A stretch of DNA of 64,000 nucleotides from Burkholderia stabilis (GTDB taxonomy: Bacteria; Pseudomonadota; Gammaproteobacteria; Burkholderiales; Burkholderiaceae). The stretch spans positions 2,604,001-2,668,000 of the forward strand of contig NZ_CP016442.1 of assembly GCF_001742165.1 (NCBI RefSeq), in the 5' to 3' direction. Position numbers and translations under genes: made by a program. Under the pieces are notes generated by a model. It did no database searches. It worked only from the letters and a program-made list of their open reading frames with translations, and had not been told where the DNA came from. Numbering within the stretch: position 1 is the stretch's first letter; each line of letters starts with the position of its first letter. Below are positions 8,687 to 16,914 of this stretch, one piece after another.

Positions 8687-9646
8687 ATGAGTGCGCCGGA
8701 AAATTCAAATTCGAAAACTCCGCCCAGCCTGCTGTCCGATACGAAACCGGCAGGCGACGGAGGAGCTCAGCAGTCGCGCATTCTCGCGAATCTGGAAGGA
8801 CGTGTCACGCCGCCGGCCGAACCGCCGCGCCGTTCGCTGAAGGCGCCGATCGCGGCCGTCGTTGCACTGGTGGTCGCCGTCGGCGGCTGGGGCGCGTGGC
8901 GCTGGCAGCAGCAGGCGGGTGAACCGGCCGCCGTGGTGGCCGCGGCGCCCGCAGCCACCGCGCCGGCCAAGGCCGCACCGGCCAGCGATGCCGCCGCGCA
9001 GGTCGCGCAGAATGGCGCGTCCGCCGCGCAACCGGCCACGATCGTCAACGACGATGCGGCCTCCCAGACCGTTGCGTCCGCATCGTCCGCGTCCGGCGCC
9101 GACAACAGCCGCCTGTCGCGCGCGCTCGCCGGCGGCGCCGACGACGCATCGGGTGCCGCCACGGCTGGCGCTGCCGCCGCCGCCACGGCTGCTGCCGCCG
9201 CGACGACGAAAACCGCGAAGGCCGACACCGCGAAGAGTGCGAAGATCGCGGCGCACGGCAAGGCTGACACGAAGGCGGAGACGAAGGCCGAAGCCCGCAA
9301 GCATCGCAAGGAACAGGAAGCCGAGCTCGCGCAGGCGAAGAAGCGCCGCGACGCGGCGTCGACTCGCACCGCGAGCGCGAAGGCGGGCGGCAAGGACGAT
9401 CCGGATGCCGATCTGCTCGCGGCGCTCGTCGCGCGCACGAAGCCGGCCGACAAGAAACTCGCCGCGCAGAATGCACAGGCCGTGCCGACCAAGACGGCGG
9501 CGACCGGCTCGCTGGCATCGCGCGTGAAGGCGTGTGCGGAGCGCGGCTTCTTCGAGGATCAGCTGTGCCGCTGGCGCGTATGCGACGGCCATTGGGGCAA
9601 GGACCCCGCATGCCCGAGCGCCGCGCAGTCGGAAACGCGGCAGTAA
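8687..9646 (+). CDS. T6SS-associated membrane-anchored protein, TagY-like by position
   Basis: The 319-residue protein has a short cytoplasmic N-terminus and one transmembrane helix (about 51-70). A long Ala-rich stretch (about 80-180) and a Lys/Ala/Glu-rich stretch (about 180-275) follow. The C-terminus is a compact cysteine-containing segment beginning with an AERGFFEDQLCRWRVC pattern. The composition suggests an extended periplasmic arm ending in a small, possibly disulfide-bonded domain. No enzyme motif was seen. Its position beside tagX matches the gene called tagY in Burkholderia T6SS clusters, but I cannot confirm that by similarity, so no symbol is given. The long Ala/Lys linker produces large spurious frames on other strands. 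Confidence 0.7.
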   Translation: MSAPENSNSKTPPSLLSDTKPAGDGGAQQSRILANLEGRVTPPAEPPRRSLKAPIAAVVALVVAVGGWGAWRWQQQAGEPAAVVAAAPAATAPAKAAPASDAAAQVAQNGASAAQPATIVNDDAASQTVASASSASGADNSRLSRALAGGADDASGAATAGAAAAATAAAAATTKTAKADTAKSAKIAAHGKADTKAETKAEARKHRKEQEAELAQAKKRRDAASTRTASAKAGGKDDPDADLLAALVARTKPADKKLAAQNAQAVPTKTAATGSLASRVKACAERGFFEDQLCRWRVCDGHWGKDPACPSAAQSETRQ

Positions 9647-9852
9647 CCCGTCTCGCGCATGCCGCGATGCCATACCTGCGCCGCCCACCGGGCGGCGCGT
9701 TGCTTTTGGGGCGCCGGCGCTGCCGGTATGATGCCGCGTGACGCTGTCACGAGCGCGTCACGCCCGTCGGGCATACGTCTCCTTTCTTTTCCCGGCGCGG
9801 GCCCGCGACCCGCGATGTGCGGCGCGCCGCGCGCCGCACGACCTTCGACACG

Positions 9853-10882
9853 ATGGACCTGATCGTACAGACTTACGGCGCCGATACGTCCGGCATGGTG
9901 TGCGGATTCCGCTTCGTTCCCGGCGGGTCCGGCGCGGTGCTCGATGCCGATGCGGCCGCCGCATGGCTGCACGCGTGCCGCGAGCGTGAGGCGACTGCGT
10001 CGGACGATTTCGTCTGGCTGCACTTCAACCTCGCGCACGGCGCGAGCGAGCGCTGGATGCGCACGCATCTCGGGCTGCCGGACAGCTTCTTCGAATTCCT
10101 GCACGAAGGTTCGCGCTCGACGCGCATCGAGCAGGAAGACGGCGCGTTGCGCGCGGTCGTCAACGACGTGATGTTCAACCTCGAGCTGACGCCGTCGGAA
10201 ATCGCGACGCTGTTCGTCCATTGCGAGCGGCGCATCATGGTCACCGCGCGGCTCAAGCCGCTGCGCTCGGTCGACACGCTGCGCGCATGCGTGCGCGACG
10301 GCGAGCAGTTCCGGTCGCCCGCGGAATTGCTCGTGCACCTGCTGCGCGACCAGGCCGACCTGCTGATCCAGATCATGCGGCGCACGAGCGTCGACGTCGA
10401 CCGTATCGAGGATCGCTTCCTGTCGCAGCGGCTCACGTCGAGCCGCATCGAGCTCGGCGCGATGCGCCGCACGCTGACGCGCCTGCAGCGCATGCTCGCG
10501 CCCGAGCCCGGTTCGATCTTCCGGCTGCTCGCGAAGCCGCCCGCGTGGCTGCACGCGGAGGACGTGCAAGGAGCTGCGCGAATCGACCGAAGAGTTCTCG
10601 CTGGTGCTCGCCGATCTGTCGGGGCTCAACGAGCGGATCAAGCTGTTGCAGGAAGAGATCGGTTCGCGTCTCGACGAGCAGAACAACCGCACGCTGTTCA
10701 CGCTGACGCTCGTGACCGTGATCGCGCTGCCGATCAACATCGTCGCCGGCTTCTTCGGGATGAACGTCGGCGGCGTGCCGCTTGCGGAGAACAAGCACGG
10801 CTTCTGGCTGATGGTGGTGCTCGTCGCGAGCTTCACGGCGCTCGCCGCGTGGTGGGCGTTCCGCCGCCGCAACGACCGCTAG
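9853..10882 (+). pseudogene. zntB: ZntB/CorA-type cation transporter, interrupted by a single-base frameshift
   Basis: The first frame (from ATG 9853) gives the cytoplasmic funnel domain, including the VWLHFNLAHGASERW segment. After AEDVQ it runs on in the wrong frame. The +1-shifted frame starting near 10565 resumes with the family's ELRESTEEFSLVLADL coiled stretch, then two C-terminal membrane helices and the GMN motif of CorA/ZntB (FFGMNVGG). Reading CAG for CAAG at about 10567-10570 restores one 342-codon gene, so the lesion is a 1-nt insertion. Family members take up or release zinc or magnesium as pentamers. It is either a true pseudogene or a sequencing error. A second frameshift 690 nt downstream makes the region suspect. 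Confidence 0.8.
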
Positions 10883-10970
10883 CGCGGGCGCGCGGGTTGT
10901 GCGGCGCAAGCTGGACGGCATTCGTCCGGATGCCTACAATCCGCAAAAAAACAAACCGAGGGCAAACGTC

Positions 10971-11458
10971 ATGACCAACCGATACGCCGCGGAACGCGGC
11001 ATGCCGAGCGTGCCGATGTGCGGCCGCTCGACGATCACGCTGCGTTTCGACGGCCGCGTGCTGACCGTATCCGGCGGACTGAGCAGGGTCTACCCCGCCG
11101 TGTCCGGGCAGCCGGACGCCAACGGGCGGTTCGACTATTCCGCCGAGCGCCAGCAAAAGGGTGCCGGCGGCCCGATTCCGGCCGGCAATTACTGGGTCCA
11201 GCCGTCGCAGGTATGGACCAACCACTGGTACAACGTGACGCCGCGCGACGGGTGGGGGGCGATCACCGGCTCACGATCCACGTGCTGCCGGGCACGCAGA
11301 CTTTCGGCCGCGGCGGATTCTTCATCCACGGCGGCACGCATCCCGGGTCGGCAGGCTGCATCAACCTGCATGCGGGGATGGAAAACTTCGTCAAGGAGAT
11401 CGATTCGGCGATCGCCGATTCGCCGGACTGCTTCATTCCGCTGACGGTGCGGTACTGA
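10971..11458 (+). pseudogene. DUF2778 / Tlde1-like L,D-transpeptidase-fold effector, frameshifted
   Basis: From ATG 10971 the frame encodes the N-terminal half of a DUF2778 domain: the LRFDGRVLTVSGG strand, the YPAVSGQ segment and GPIPAGNYWV. After a run of six G (11254-11259) the correct reading moves to another frame. There it encodes RLTIHVLPGTQTFGRGG and the catalytic-type motif HGGTHPGSAGCINL, ending at 11458. The mismatch equals one missing or two extra bases in the G-run; restored length is about 162 residues. DUF2778 proteins include Tlde1, a T6SS effector with L,D-carboxypeptidase and exchange activity on peptidoglycan. A T6SS block next door and a small membrane protein gene starting 1 nt after the stop fit an effector-immunity pair. 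Confidence 0.75.
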
Positions 11459-11459
11459 C

Positions 11460-11702
11460 ATGCGGGTACGGCGCATCCTGGTCGGCGCGGTGCTGCTCGT
11501 GGTGCTGGCGCTCGTCGTTGCGTTCAACGTCGTCAACGTCAGCGAAGCCTACGGCGACGGGCCGCCGTACTACGCGCGCACCGTCAACATGGACAAATGG
11601 AGCGATCCGCTGCCGATGCTCGGCGCGGTCGATGCGCTGATGCTCGTCGCGATCGGCGCATACGCGTACTGGCTCCGCCGGCGCGGCGGCCCGGCCCGCT
11701 GA
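11460..11702 (+). CDS. Small membrane/periplasmic protein, candidate immunity protein for the DUF2778 gene
   Basis: The 80-residue protein has two hydrophobic helices (about 6-25 and 53-70) flanking a periplasm-sized polar loop that contains SEAYGDGPPYYAR. The ATG lies one base after the stop of the DUF2778 gene, so the two are probably co-translated. Tlde1-type effectors act in the periplasm and their immunity proteins are membrane or periplasmic, which suits this topology. No homologous family is recognised; the role is inferred from position. A 7-bp hairpin (11692-11698 with 11703-11709) covers the stop codon. Confidence 0.65.
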   Translation: MRVRRILVGAVLLVVLALVVAFNVVNVSEAYGDGPPYYARTVNMDKWSDPLPMLGAVDALMLVAIGAYAYWLRRRGGPAR

Positions 11703-11720
11703 CGGGCCGCCCGCGCCGCC

Positions 11721-11873
11721 TCAGCGCAGCAGCGCGATCGCGCGCTCGCCGATCACCATTCCGAGCAGGCCGACGAGCGCGACGAGCGGCGGAGCCGGCG
11801 AGCGCACGTGCAGCAGCGCGTACAGCACGCCCACGCCGAGTCCCACCGCGAGCGACATCACGTAATCCATCAT
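11721..11873 (-). CDS. XapX domain protein (DUF1427), 50 aa
   Basis: This is a very short gene. The translation opens MMDYVMSLAVGLGVG and contains RSPAPPLVALVGLLG followed by IGER, the signature of XapX proteins, which are two-helix membrane proteins of unknown function. Two adjacent ATG codons are possible; 11873 fits the GGGAG site (6-nt spacing) best. It converges with the candidate immunity gene and sits 24 nt downstream of nothing else on its strand except the oxidoreductase behind it, whose stop is at 11898, so the oxidoreductase and XapX genes may be co-transcribed leftward. Confidence 0.8.
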   Translation of the reverse strand: MMDYVMSLAVGLGVGVLYALLHVRSPAPPLVALVGLLGMVIGERAIALLR

Positions 11874-11897
11874 GGCAGTCTCCCGTGCGGCCCGGCG

Positions 11898-12875
11898 TCA
11901 GGGCTTGAGGATGACGCGCTCGCGCGCGCCGGCCAGCACCGCGCGGTATGCATCCTGCGCGCGTTCGAGCGGGTACACGTAGTCGTCGCCGATCGGAAAC
12001 GGGCGCAGCGTACCGTTGCCGAAGCCGGGCGCGAGCGTGTCGAGGATCTGCGCGACCGCGGCGCCGGCGAGCTGGATCGAGTCGACGCCCACATACGTAT
12101 GCTGGCCGCGATAGAACGCGAAGATGTCGAACGGCACGCTGCGGTCGATCGTCGAGATGAAGATCTGCCGCGCGCCGATCGCCATCGACGCGTTCGCCGC
12201 TTCGAAATACGGGCTGCCGACCGTGTTGTAGACGATGTCCGCGCCGTGGCCGCCGGTCGCCGCACGCACGGCGTCGGCGACCGGCCCGCTCGACGCGTCG
12301 ATCATCCTCACGTCGCCCGACGCGTGGCCGCGATAGCCGCCGGGCCGGCGCTCGACGCCGATCACCGTCGCGCCGCGCGCGGTCGCGAGCTGGATCGCGG
12401 CCTGGCCGACCTTGCCGTTCGCGCCGAACACGAGTACGACGTCGCCGGCGGCCGGCATGCCTGCCCGCCGCAAGCCCTCGTAGGCGGTAACAAACGGCAC
12501 GCCGACGCCGGCGGCTTCGTCGAGCGTCAGCACGGCCGGCTTGCGGCGCACCTGCGCGGCATCGAGCACGAGCCATTCGGCGTGCGAGCCGTTGCGTCCC
12601 ACGCCGAGATCGCCGCCCGATCCCCACACGGGCGCGCCGATCCATTCGGCCGGACCGTTTCGGACGATGCCGGCCCAGTCGCGGCCGGGCGTGCGCGGCC
12701 ATACCGCGTGCGGCATGCGGCCGAGCGCGGCTTTCACGTCGCTCGGGTTGACACCGGCCGCGCGCACCTCGATCAGCATCTGGTCGTTGGCCGGTACCGG
12801 CGGGTCGATTTCCCTGACGCGCGCGTCGAGCGACTCGATGTCGGCGGCGGGGGCGTCGAAGCGGATGCTGCGCAT
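11898..12875 (-). CDS. Zinc-type alcohol dehydrogenase-like / quinone oxidoreductase family protein
   Basis: The 325-residue medium-chain dehydrogenase/reductase has an N-terminal GroES-like fold with the AAGVNPSDVKAALG segment and PGRDWAGIV. The Rossmann fold shows VFGANGKVGQAAIQLA as nucleotide loop. Structural or catalytic zinc cysteines are absent, as in the quinone oxidoreductase (QOR) branch, so NADPH-dependent reduction of a quinone or enone is the likely reaction. The substrate cannot be told. The ATG at 12875 has a GGAG site 6 nt upstream. It is divergent from the LysR gene starting at 13036, so that regulator may control it. Confidence 0.85.
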   Translation of the reverse strand: MRSIRFDAPAADIESLDARVREIDPPVPANDQMLIEVRAAGVNPSDVKAALGRMPHAVWPRTPGRDWAGIVRNGPAEWIGAPVWGSGGDLGVGRNGSHAEWLVLDAAQVRRKPAVLTLDEAAGVGVPFVTAYEGLRRAGMPAAGDVVLVFGANGKVGQAAIQLATARGATVIGVERRPGGYRGHASGDVRMIDASSGPVADAVRAATGGHGADIVYNTVGSPYFEAANASMAIGARQIFISTIDRSVPFDIFAFYRGQHTYVGVDSIQLAGAAVAQILDTLAPGFGNGTLRPFPIGDDYVYPLERAQDAYRAVLAGARERVILKP

Positions 12876-13035
12876 GATGATCTCCGTGGCGGATGGTGGC
12901 CGCGCGGCCCGGCGGGCGGCGCGTGCAACGCGTGAAAAGGATGAACGCAGTCTAGTCGGCCCGGTTTGACGCGGAAACGCGCAAAGGCGGATGATTGTTT
13001 TGCGATTCATGCACAGCAAAACCCGAGGCCCCCGA

Positions 13036-13956
13036 ATGGACGACTTCCTTTCCCCGCATCTGGCGCTGTTCGTCGACGTGGTCGACCAGCAGAGCTTCTC
13101 GGCGGCCGCGCGCCGGCTGGGCGTTGCCGCATCGTCGGTCACGCGGCGCATCGACCGGCTCGAGGCGCAGCTCGGCATCCGTCTCCTGCATCGCACCACC
13201 CATGCGCTGCGGCCGACCGAGGCCGGGCAGTTGCTGTACGAGCGCGCGATGCGGATGCTGGCGGAGCTGCGCGGCTTGCAGGAAGACCTGCACAGCCAGC
13301 ACGACGAGCCGAGCGGGCTGTTGCGCGTCGACTGTCCGGCGCCGTTCGGGCGGCTGCACCTGATGGCCGCGCTGGCCGCGTTCATGCAGCGTCATCCGGC
13401 GCTGCAGGTCGATCTGATGCTGACCGACAGCATGGTCGACCTGCAGGGCGCGCGGCTCGGCGCCGACGTCGATCTCGCGGTGCGCATCGGCCCGCTGGAG
13501 GACACGCGCTTCGTCGCGACCGTGCTGGCGCCGCAGCGGCGCGTGCTGTGCGCGAGCGCGGCTTACCTCACGCGGCGCGGCGAGCCCGAATCGCCCGACG
13601 CGCTGGCCGGGCACGACTGTCTCGCGTGGCATGGCGCGCCGCCGCCGGGCGCGTGGCGTTTCGACGGGCGCCGCCACGTGCCGGCGCAGCCCCGGTTTCG
13701 CAGCAATCATTCGGAAGCGTTGCTCGAAGCCGCGATCGACGGGCTCGGGCTCGCGCACCTGCCGACCTGGCTCGCGGGGGACGCGCTGCGCGACGGGCGG
13801 CTGCGCGCGGTGCTGCCGCAATACGCGGCGGCGCCCGAGCAGGCGACGATCCACGTGTTGCGCCAGCAGGCGCGCGGCAGCGCGCGCGCATCGCGGCTCG
13901 TCGCGTTCCTGGCGACGTGGTTCGCGCAGCCGGCGTGGGACGCCGCGTGGGCGTGA
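13036..13956 (+). CDS. LysR-family transcriptional regulator
   Basis: The 306-residue protein has an N-terminal winged helix-turn-helix (about residues 3-62: FSAAARRLGVAASSVTRRI, then LGIRLLHRTT) and a periplasmic-binding-like effector domain (about 88-300). The CrgA/AaeR-like pattern suggests an aromatic or electrophile effector, but the ligand is unknown. The ATG at 13036 starts at the usual distance from the HTH; an upstream ATG at 12991 would add 15 unusual residues. It lies divergently from the quinone oxidoreductase-like gene with a 160-nt gap, the classic LysR arrangement. Confidence 0.9.
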   Translation: MDDFLSPHLALFVDVVDQQSFSAAARRLGVAASSVTRRIDRLEAQLGIRLLHRTTHALRPTEAGQLLYERAMRMLAELRGLQEDLHSQHDEPSGLLRVDCPAPFGRLHLMAALAAFMQRHPALQVDLMLTDSMVDLQGARLGADVDLAVRIGPLEDTRFVATVLAPQRRVLCASAAYLTRRGEPESPDALAGHDCLAWHGAPPPGAWRFDGRRHVPAQPRFRSNHSEALLEAAIDGLGLAHLPTWLAGDALRDGRLRAVLPQYAAAPEQATIHVLRQQARGSARASRLVAFLATWFAQPAWDAAWA

Positions 13957-14005
13957 TGGCGGCAGGCAACGGCGGCGCGCGGCGCGCGGCGCGCAGCGTG
14001 CCGAA

Positions 14006-14033
14006 ATAAAAAAGGGCCTCGCAAGCGAGGCCC
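14006..14033 (-). terminator. Intrinsic terminator of the M1 aminopeptidase gene
   Basis: A perfect 9-bp stem (14014-14022 with 14025-14033) has a 2-nt apparent loop. On the minus strand it is followed by a T-rich run (plus-strand A-run 14005-14013). It lies 70 nt beyond the stop of the leftward aminopeptidase gene. The rest of 13957-14103 shows nothing else. Confidence 0.85.
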
Positions 14034-14103
14034 GTCAAAGGTCGGAGACACCGGTACGCCGGCCGGCGTCGCAGGCTGTGCGGCGCCGGCCGGGTGAGCA
14101 CCG

Positions 14104-16272
14104 TTACTGCGTAAGTACCTTGCGCGGCTTGAATACGCCTTGATAGTGCAGTGCCGGACGTTCCTTCGTCGTCAGCTCGATGCCGCCGAAGGTCGGCGTC
14201 TGGCGCAGCTTCATCGCGGCCGGCGAAGCGACCGAGCCGATCGACGTCGAGCGCGAAGCCGGCGCGAGGTTGTTCGCGACGAGCAGCGCGGCCTCGCTCT
14301 GCAGGTTCGACAGCAGCACCGGATCGGTCGAGCGGTTGACCTGCGTGAGCAGCCCGCTCCATGCCGCGTCGCTGTAGTTCACGACGTAATAGTCGAGCCC
14401 GCTCGGGTCGGCGACCACGCCCGTGCAGCCGTCGATCCGCGTTTGCGTCTGCGTGTCCTTCAGCGCGAGCGTCGTGCGTTTCGCGAGACCCTGGCCGTAC
14501 GCGAGCGTGATCGGTACCGTCCACTGCAGGCCCGGATACGCGTTCTTGTTCGGGAACGGCTGCTGCTTCAGCGTGACGACCGTCTGGTTCTTCGTCAGGT
14601 CGCACTGCGTGTCGAGCGAGATCAGCGGCACGCCGGTCTGGCGCACGTAGCTGTCGCCGATCGCGCCGATCGCCTGACCGCTTTCCTTCGACAGCGCATC
14701 CCACAGGCGCTTCGGCGTGCCGTTGCCGAACGAATAGTCGACCAGGTATTGCTGCAGGCCCTTACGCAAAGTCTGCTCGCCGAGATAGTTCTCGAGCGTC
14801 TTCAGCACGTGGCCGCCCTTGTCGTACGTGAACGCGCTCGCGCTCAGCACGAAGTCGTTCGACGCCCAGCCGTTGAAGTTCGGCGCGACCGGGAACGCGT
14901 TCGGGCCGATGTCGCGATTGATCACGCGGTACTTGTTCTTCACCTGGTCGAGCCAGCTGAACTCGTTGGGGAAGAACTGGATCGTCGTCTTCGTCTCGAA
15001 GAATGTCGCGAACGACTCGTTGAGCCACACGTTGTCCCACCAGTCGGTCGTGACGAGATCGCCGAACCACTGATGCGCGACTTCGTGCGTCAGCACCTCG
15101 TTGCCGTAGTGCGACATCGGCTGGCCCGGCTGCGGCAGGATGTCGTCGGCGAACTCGAGGATCGACCCCCAGTTCTCCATCCCGCCGAAGTTCAGGTCCT
15201 TCTGGTCCTTGAACGCGTCGTTTGCAGCCACCGTGTCGAACTTCGTGAGCGGCAGCGCAATGCCCGTGTAGCGGTAGTAGAAGTCGAGCGCCTGCTTGGT
15301 GCGGTCCATCGCCGGCTTCGCCCAGTCGCTCATGCCCGGCGGCGTGAACACGCGCAGGTGCAGGCCGCCCTTGCCGCCCGGCAGCGGGCTCGTGAAGTCG
15401 TCCTCGTACGTGTCGAACAGGCCGCCGCCGAAGAACAGCAGGTACGACGACATCGGCGGGGTCTTCTCGAACTGCACGAGCTTGTAGCCGCCGCCGATGC
15501 TGGTCGACGGCTTCTCGGCCGCGTTCGACACGACGCGCCAGCTCTGCGGCACTTCGGCCGTCACTTCATAGGTCGGGCGGAACGCCGGTTCGTCCCAGCC
15601 GGGGAACCACTGGCGCGACAGGTTGGTTTCGCCCTGCGTGAGGATCGCGCCGCTCGTCGTGCCGTCGGTGCTCTTCAGGTCGACGCGGAAGATGCCTTCC
15701 GCGGCCGAGCAGCCCGGATACGGATCGTCGCCGCAGCTGCCGCCCGTCTTCTTGACGGGATCGTCATACGACTTGAAGTTGATGATGCCCGACCATTCCA
15801 TGTGCAGCGAATAGTTGCCCGGCGAGATCGAGCCGCTGACGGGGCGCAGCTGGTAGAAGTCGCCCTTGTCCTGCGGCGTCGCGATCAACTGGATGTTGCC
15901 CGGCTGCAGCGTGATGCGGCCATTCGTGAACTTGATCCGGTGGCCGGCGATCACGATGTTGTTGACCGGCTTCAACACCTTGATCTCGACGTCGGCGCGG
16001 CCATCGAACGCGTTCAGCGCTTCGTTCGGGCGGAACCACAGCCGGTAGTTCACGGGCACCACGGTGTCCGGCAGCTCGACAGGCGATACGCTCTTGTCGA
16101 CGTTGGATGCGCTCGGCGGCGCGGTGACGGCGGGCGAAGAGCCCGGTTGCGGCGCGCCGGCGGAGCTGAGCGCGGAAGCCGAGCCCACGCCGCCATCGTC
16201 GCCGCCGCACCCGGCTAGCGCGAGTGCGGCAACGAGCGGCAGATAACGCATCTTGCGAATGTTGATCGACAT
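14104..16272 (-). CDS. M1-family zinc metallopeptidase (aminopeptidase), lipoprotein
   Basis: The 722-residue protein has a lipoprotein signal with lipobox LAGC (Cys22) and a Ser/Gly/Pro linker. The M1 core follows: exopeptidase motif GGMENWG (363-369), zinc site HEVAH (396-400) and the third ligand Glu419 in WLNESFA. This is a complete active site, so it should be an active aminopeptidase tethered to the outer or inner membrane facing the periplasm. The smaller C-terminal domain ends with the LHYQGVFKPRKVL tail. A GAGG site 8 nt upstream supports the ATG at 16272. It is a monocistronic leftward gene with its own terminator. Confidence 0.93.
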   Translation of the reverse strand: MSINIRKMRYLPLVAALALAGCGGDDGGVGSASALSSAGAPQPGSSPAVTAPPSASNVDKSVSPVELPDTVVPVNYRLWFRPNEALNAFDGRADVEIKVLKPVNNIVIAGHRIKFTNGRITLQPGNIQLIATPQDKGDFYQLRPVSGSISPGNYSLHMEWSGIINFKSYDDPVKKTGGSCGDDPYPGCSAAEGIFRVDLKSTDGTTSGAILTQGETNLSRQWFPGWDEPAFRPTYEVTAEVPQSWRVVSNAAEKPSTSIGGGYKLVQFEKTPPMSSYLLFFGGGLFDTYEDDFTSPLPGGKGGLHLRVFTPPGMSDWAKPAMDRTKQALDFYYRYTGIALPLTKFDTVAANDAFKDQKDLNFGGMENWGSILEFADDILPQPGQPMSHYGNEVLTHEVAHQWFGDLVTTDWWDNVWLNESFATFFETKTTIQFFPNEFSWLDQVKNKYRVINRDIGPNAFPVAPNFNGWASNDFVLSASAFTYDKGGHVLKTLENYLGEQTLRKGLQQYLVDYSFGNGTPKRLWDALSKESGQAIGAIGDSYVRQTGVPLISLDTQCDLTKNQTVVTLKQQPFPNKNAYPGLQWTVPITLAYGQGLAKRTTLALKDTQTQTRIDGCTGVVADPSGLDYYVVNYSDAAWSGLLTQVNRSTDPVLLSNLQSEAALLVANNLAPASRSTSIGSVASPAAMKLRQTPTFGGIELTTKERPALHYQGVFKPRKVLTQ

Positions 16273-16914
16273 GACTGAAACCTCGATTGTAGAAAGAATC
16301 GTTCAGTGCTGCGAAAACGCCGGCAAAAGCAATCCCCTCGCCGTTAATCAATGGCGATGAAAATGCTAATGACGGATTATTCGAAAAGACGGCGGCCGAC
16401 TACGTGAAGGTAATCATGGTTTACTGCCCCCTCTGGATTTCCGGATGTCGGTTAACTTGCCGGTTCAAAATGGACGGGCGCGTGTTGTACTGGGTTGAAT
16501 TCGCGCGCACGACACGGGGCCGCACGCCCTGCACGGGCGCGCAATCCCTTTGAACCGACGACCTACGGGGCTGGCCGGGCCAGTCCGCAGGACGGAAGGA
16601 AGGCGTGTCGCCATTCCGTAAAATCGCCGTCATGCGGCATCAAGGTTTGTCGGCCTGCTCGAAGGATGCGTAAATATACTTGATGGTTTTAGGTAAAGGA
16701 AACGAAAAATTTAGAAAGTGCGCCTATTGATTTCTGCGCGCTTCATTGAATGCTGGGAGTCATTAATTCGCTTTCCGTTTAGCTGATGATTTCGTAGTTT
16801 TAATCTATTAACGATCTTGCCGGCATGCGAAAACTACGAAATCCGGCGTGCGCGGGCGTGCTCGGTACAATGCAGCGACGACCCGCTCACCGATTGCCGC
16901 CAGGAGGCCTTCCC
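16273..16914. other. 642-nt gene-free region, AT-richer than its surroundings
   Basis: No credible reading frame was found on either strand. The stretch 16630-16820 is distinctly AT-rich for this genome. It holds the long inverted repeat listed separately. Promoters for the leftward aminopeptidase and the rightward lipoprotein must lie here, but no convincing -35/-10 pair stood out. Confidence 0.5.
16788..16843. repeat. Perfect 14-bp inverted repeat with a 28-nt spacer
   Basis: The arm 16788-16801 (gatttcgtagtttt) is the exact reverse complement of 16830-16843. The spacer is 16802-16829. It lies 72 nt upstream of the lipoprotein ATG. It could be an operator, a leader hairpin or the scar of a small mobile sequence. 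Confidence 0.8.

Noticed and set aside
11254..11259. Phase-variable G-tract
   Set aside because: A run of six G is short for slipped-strand switching in a GC-rich genome. It is kept only as one possible explanation for the frameshift, not claimed as a feature.
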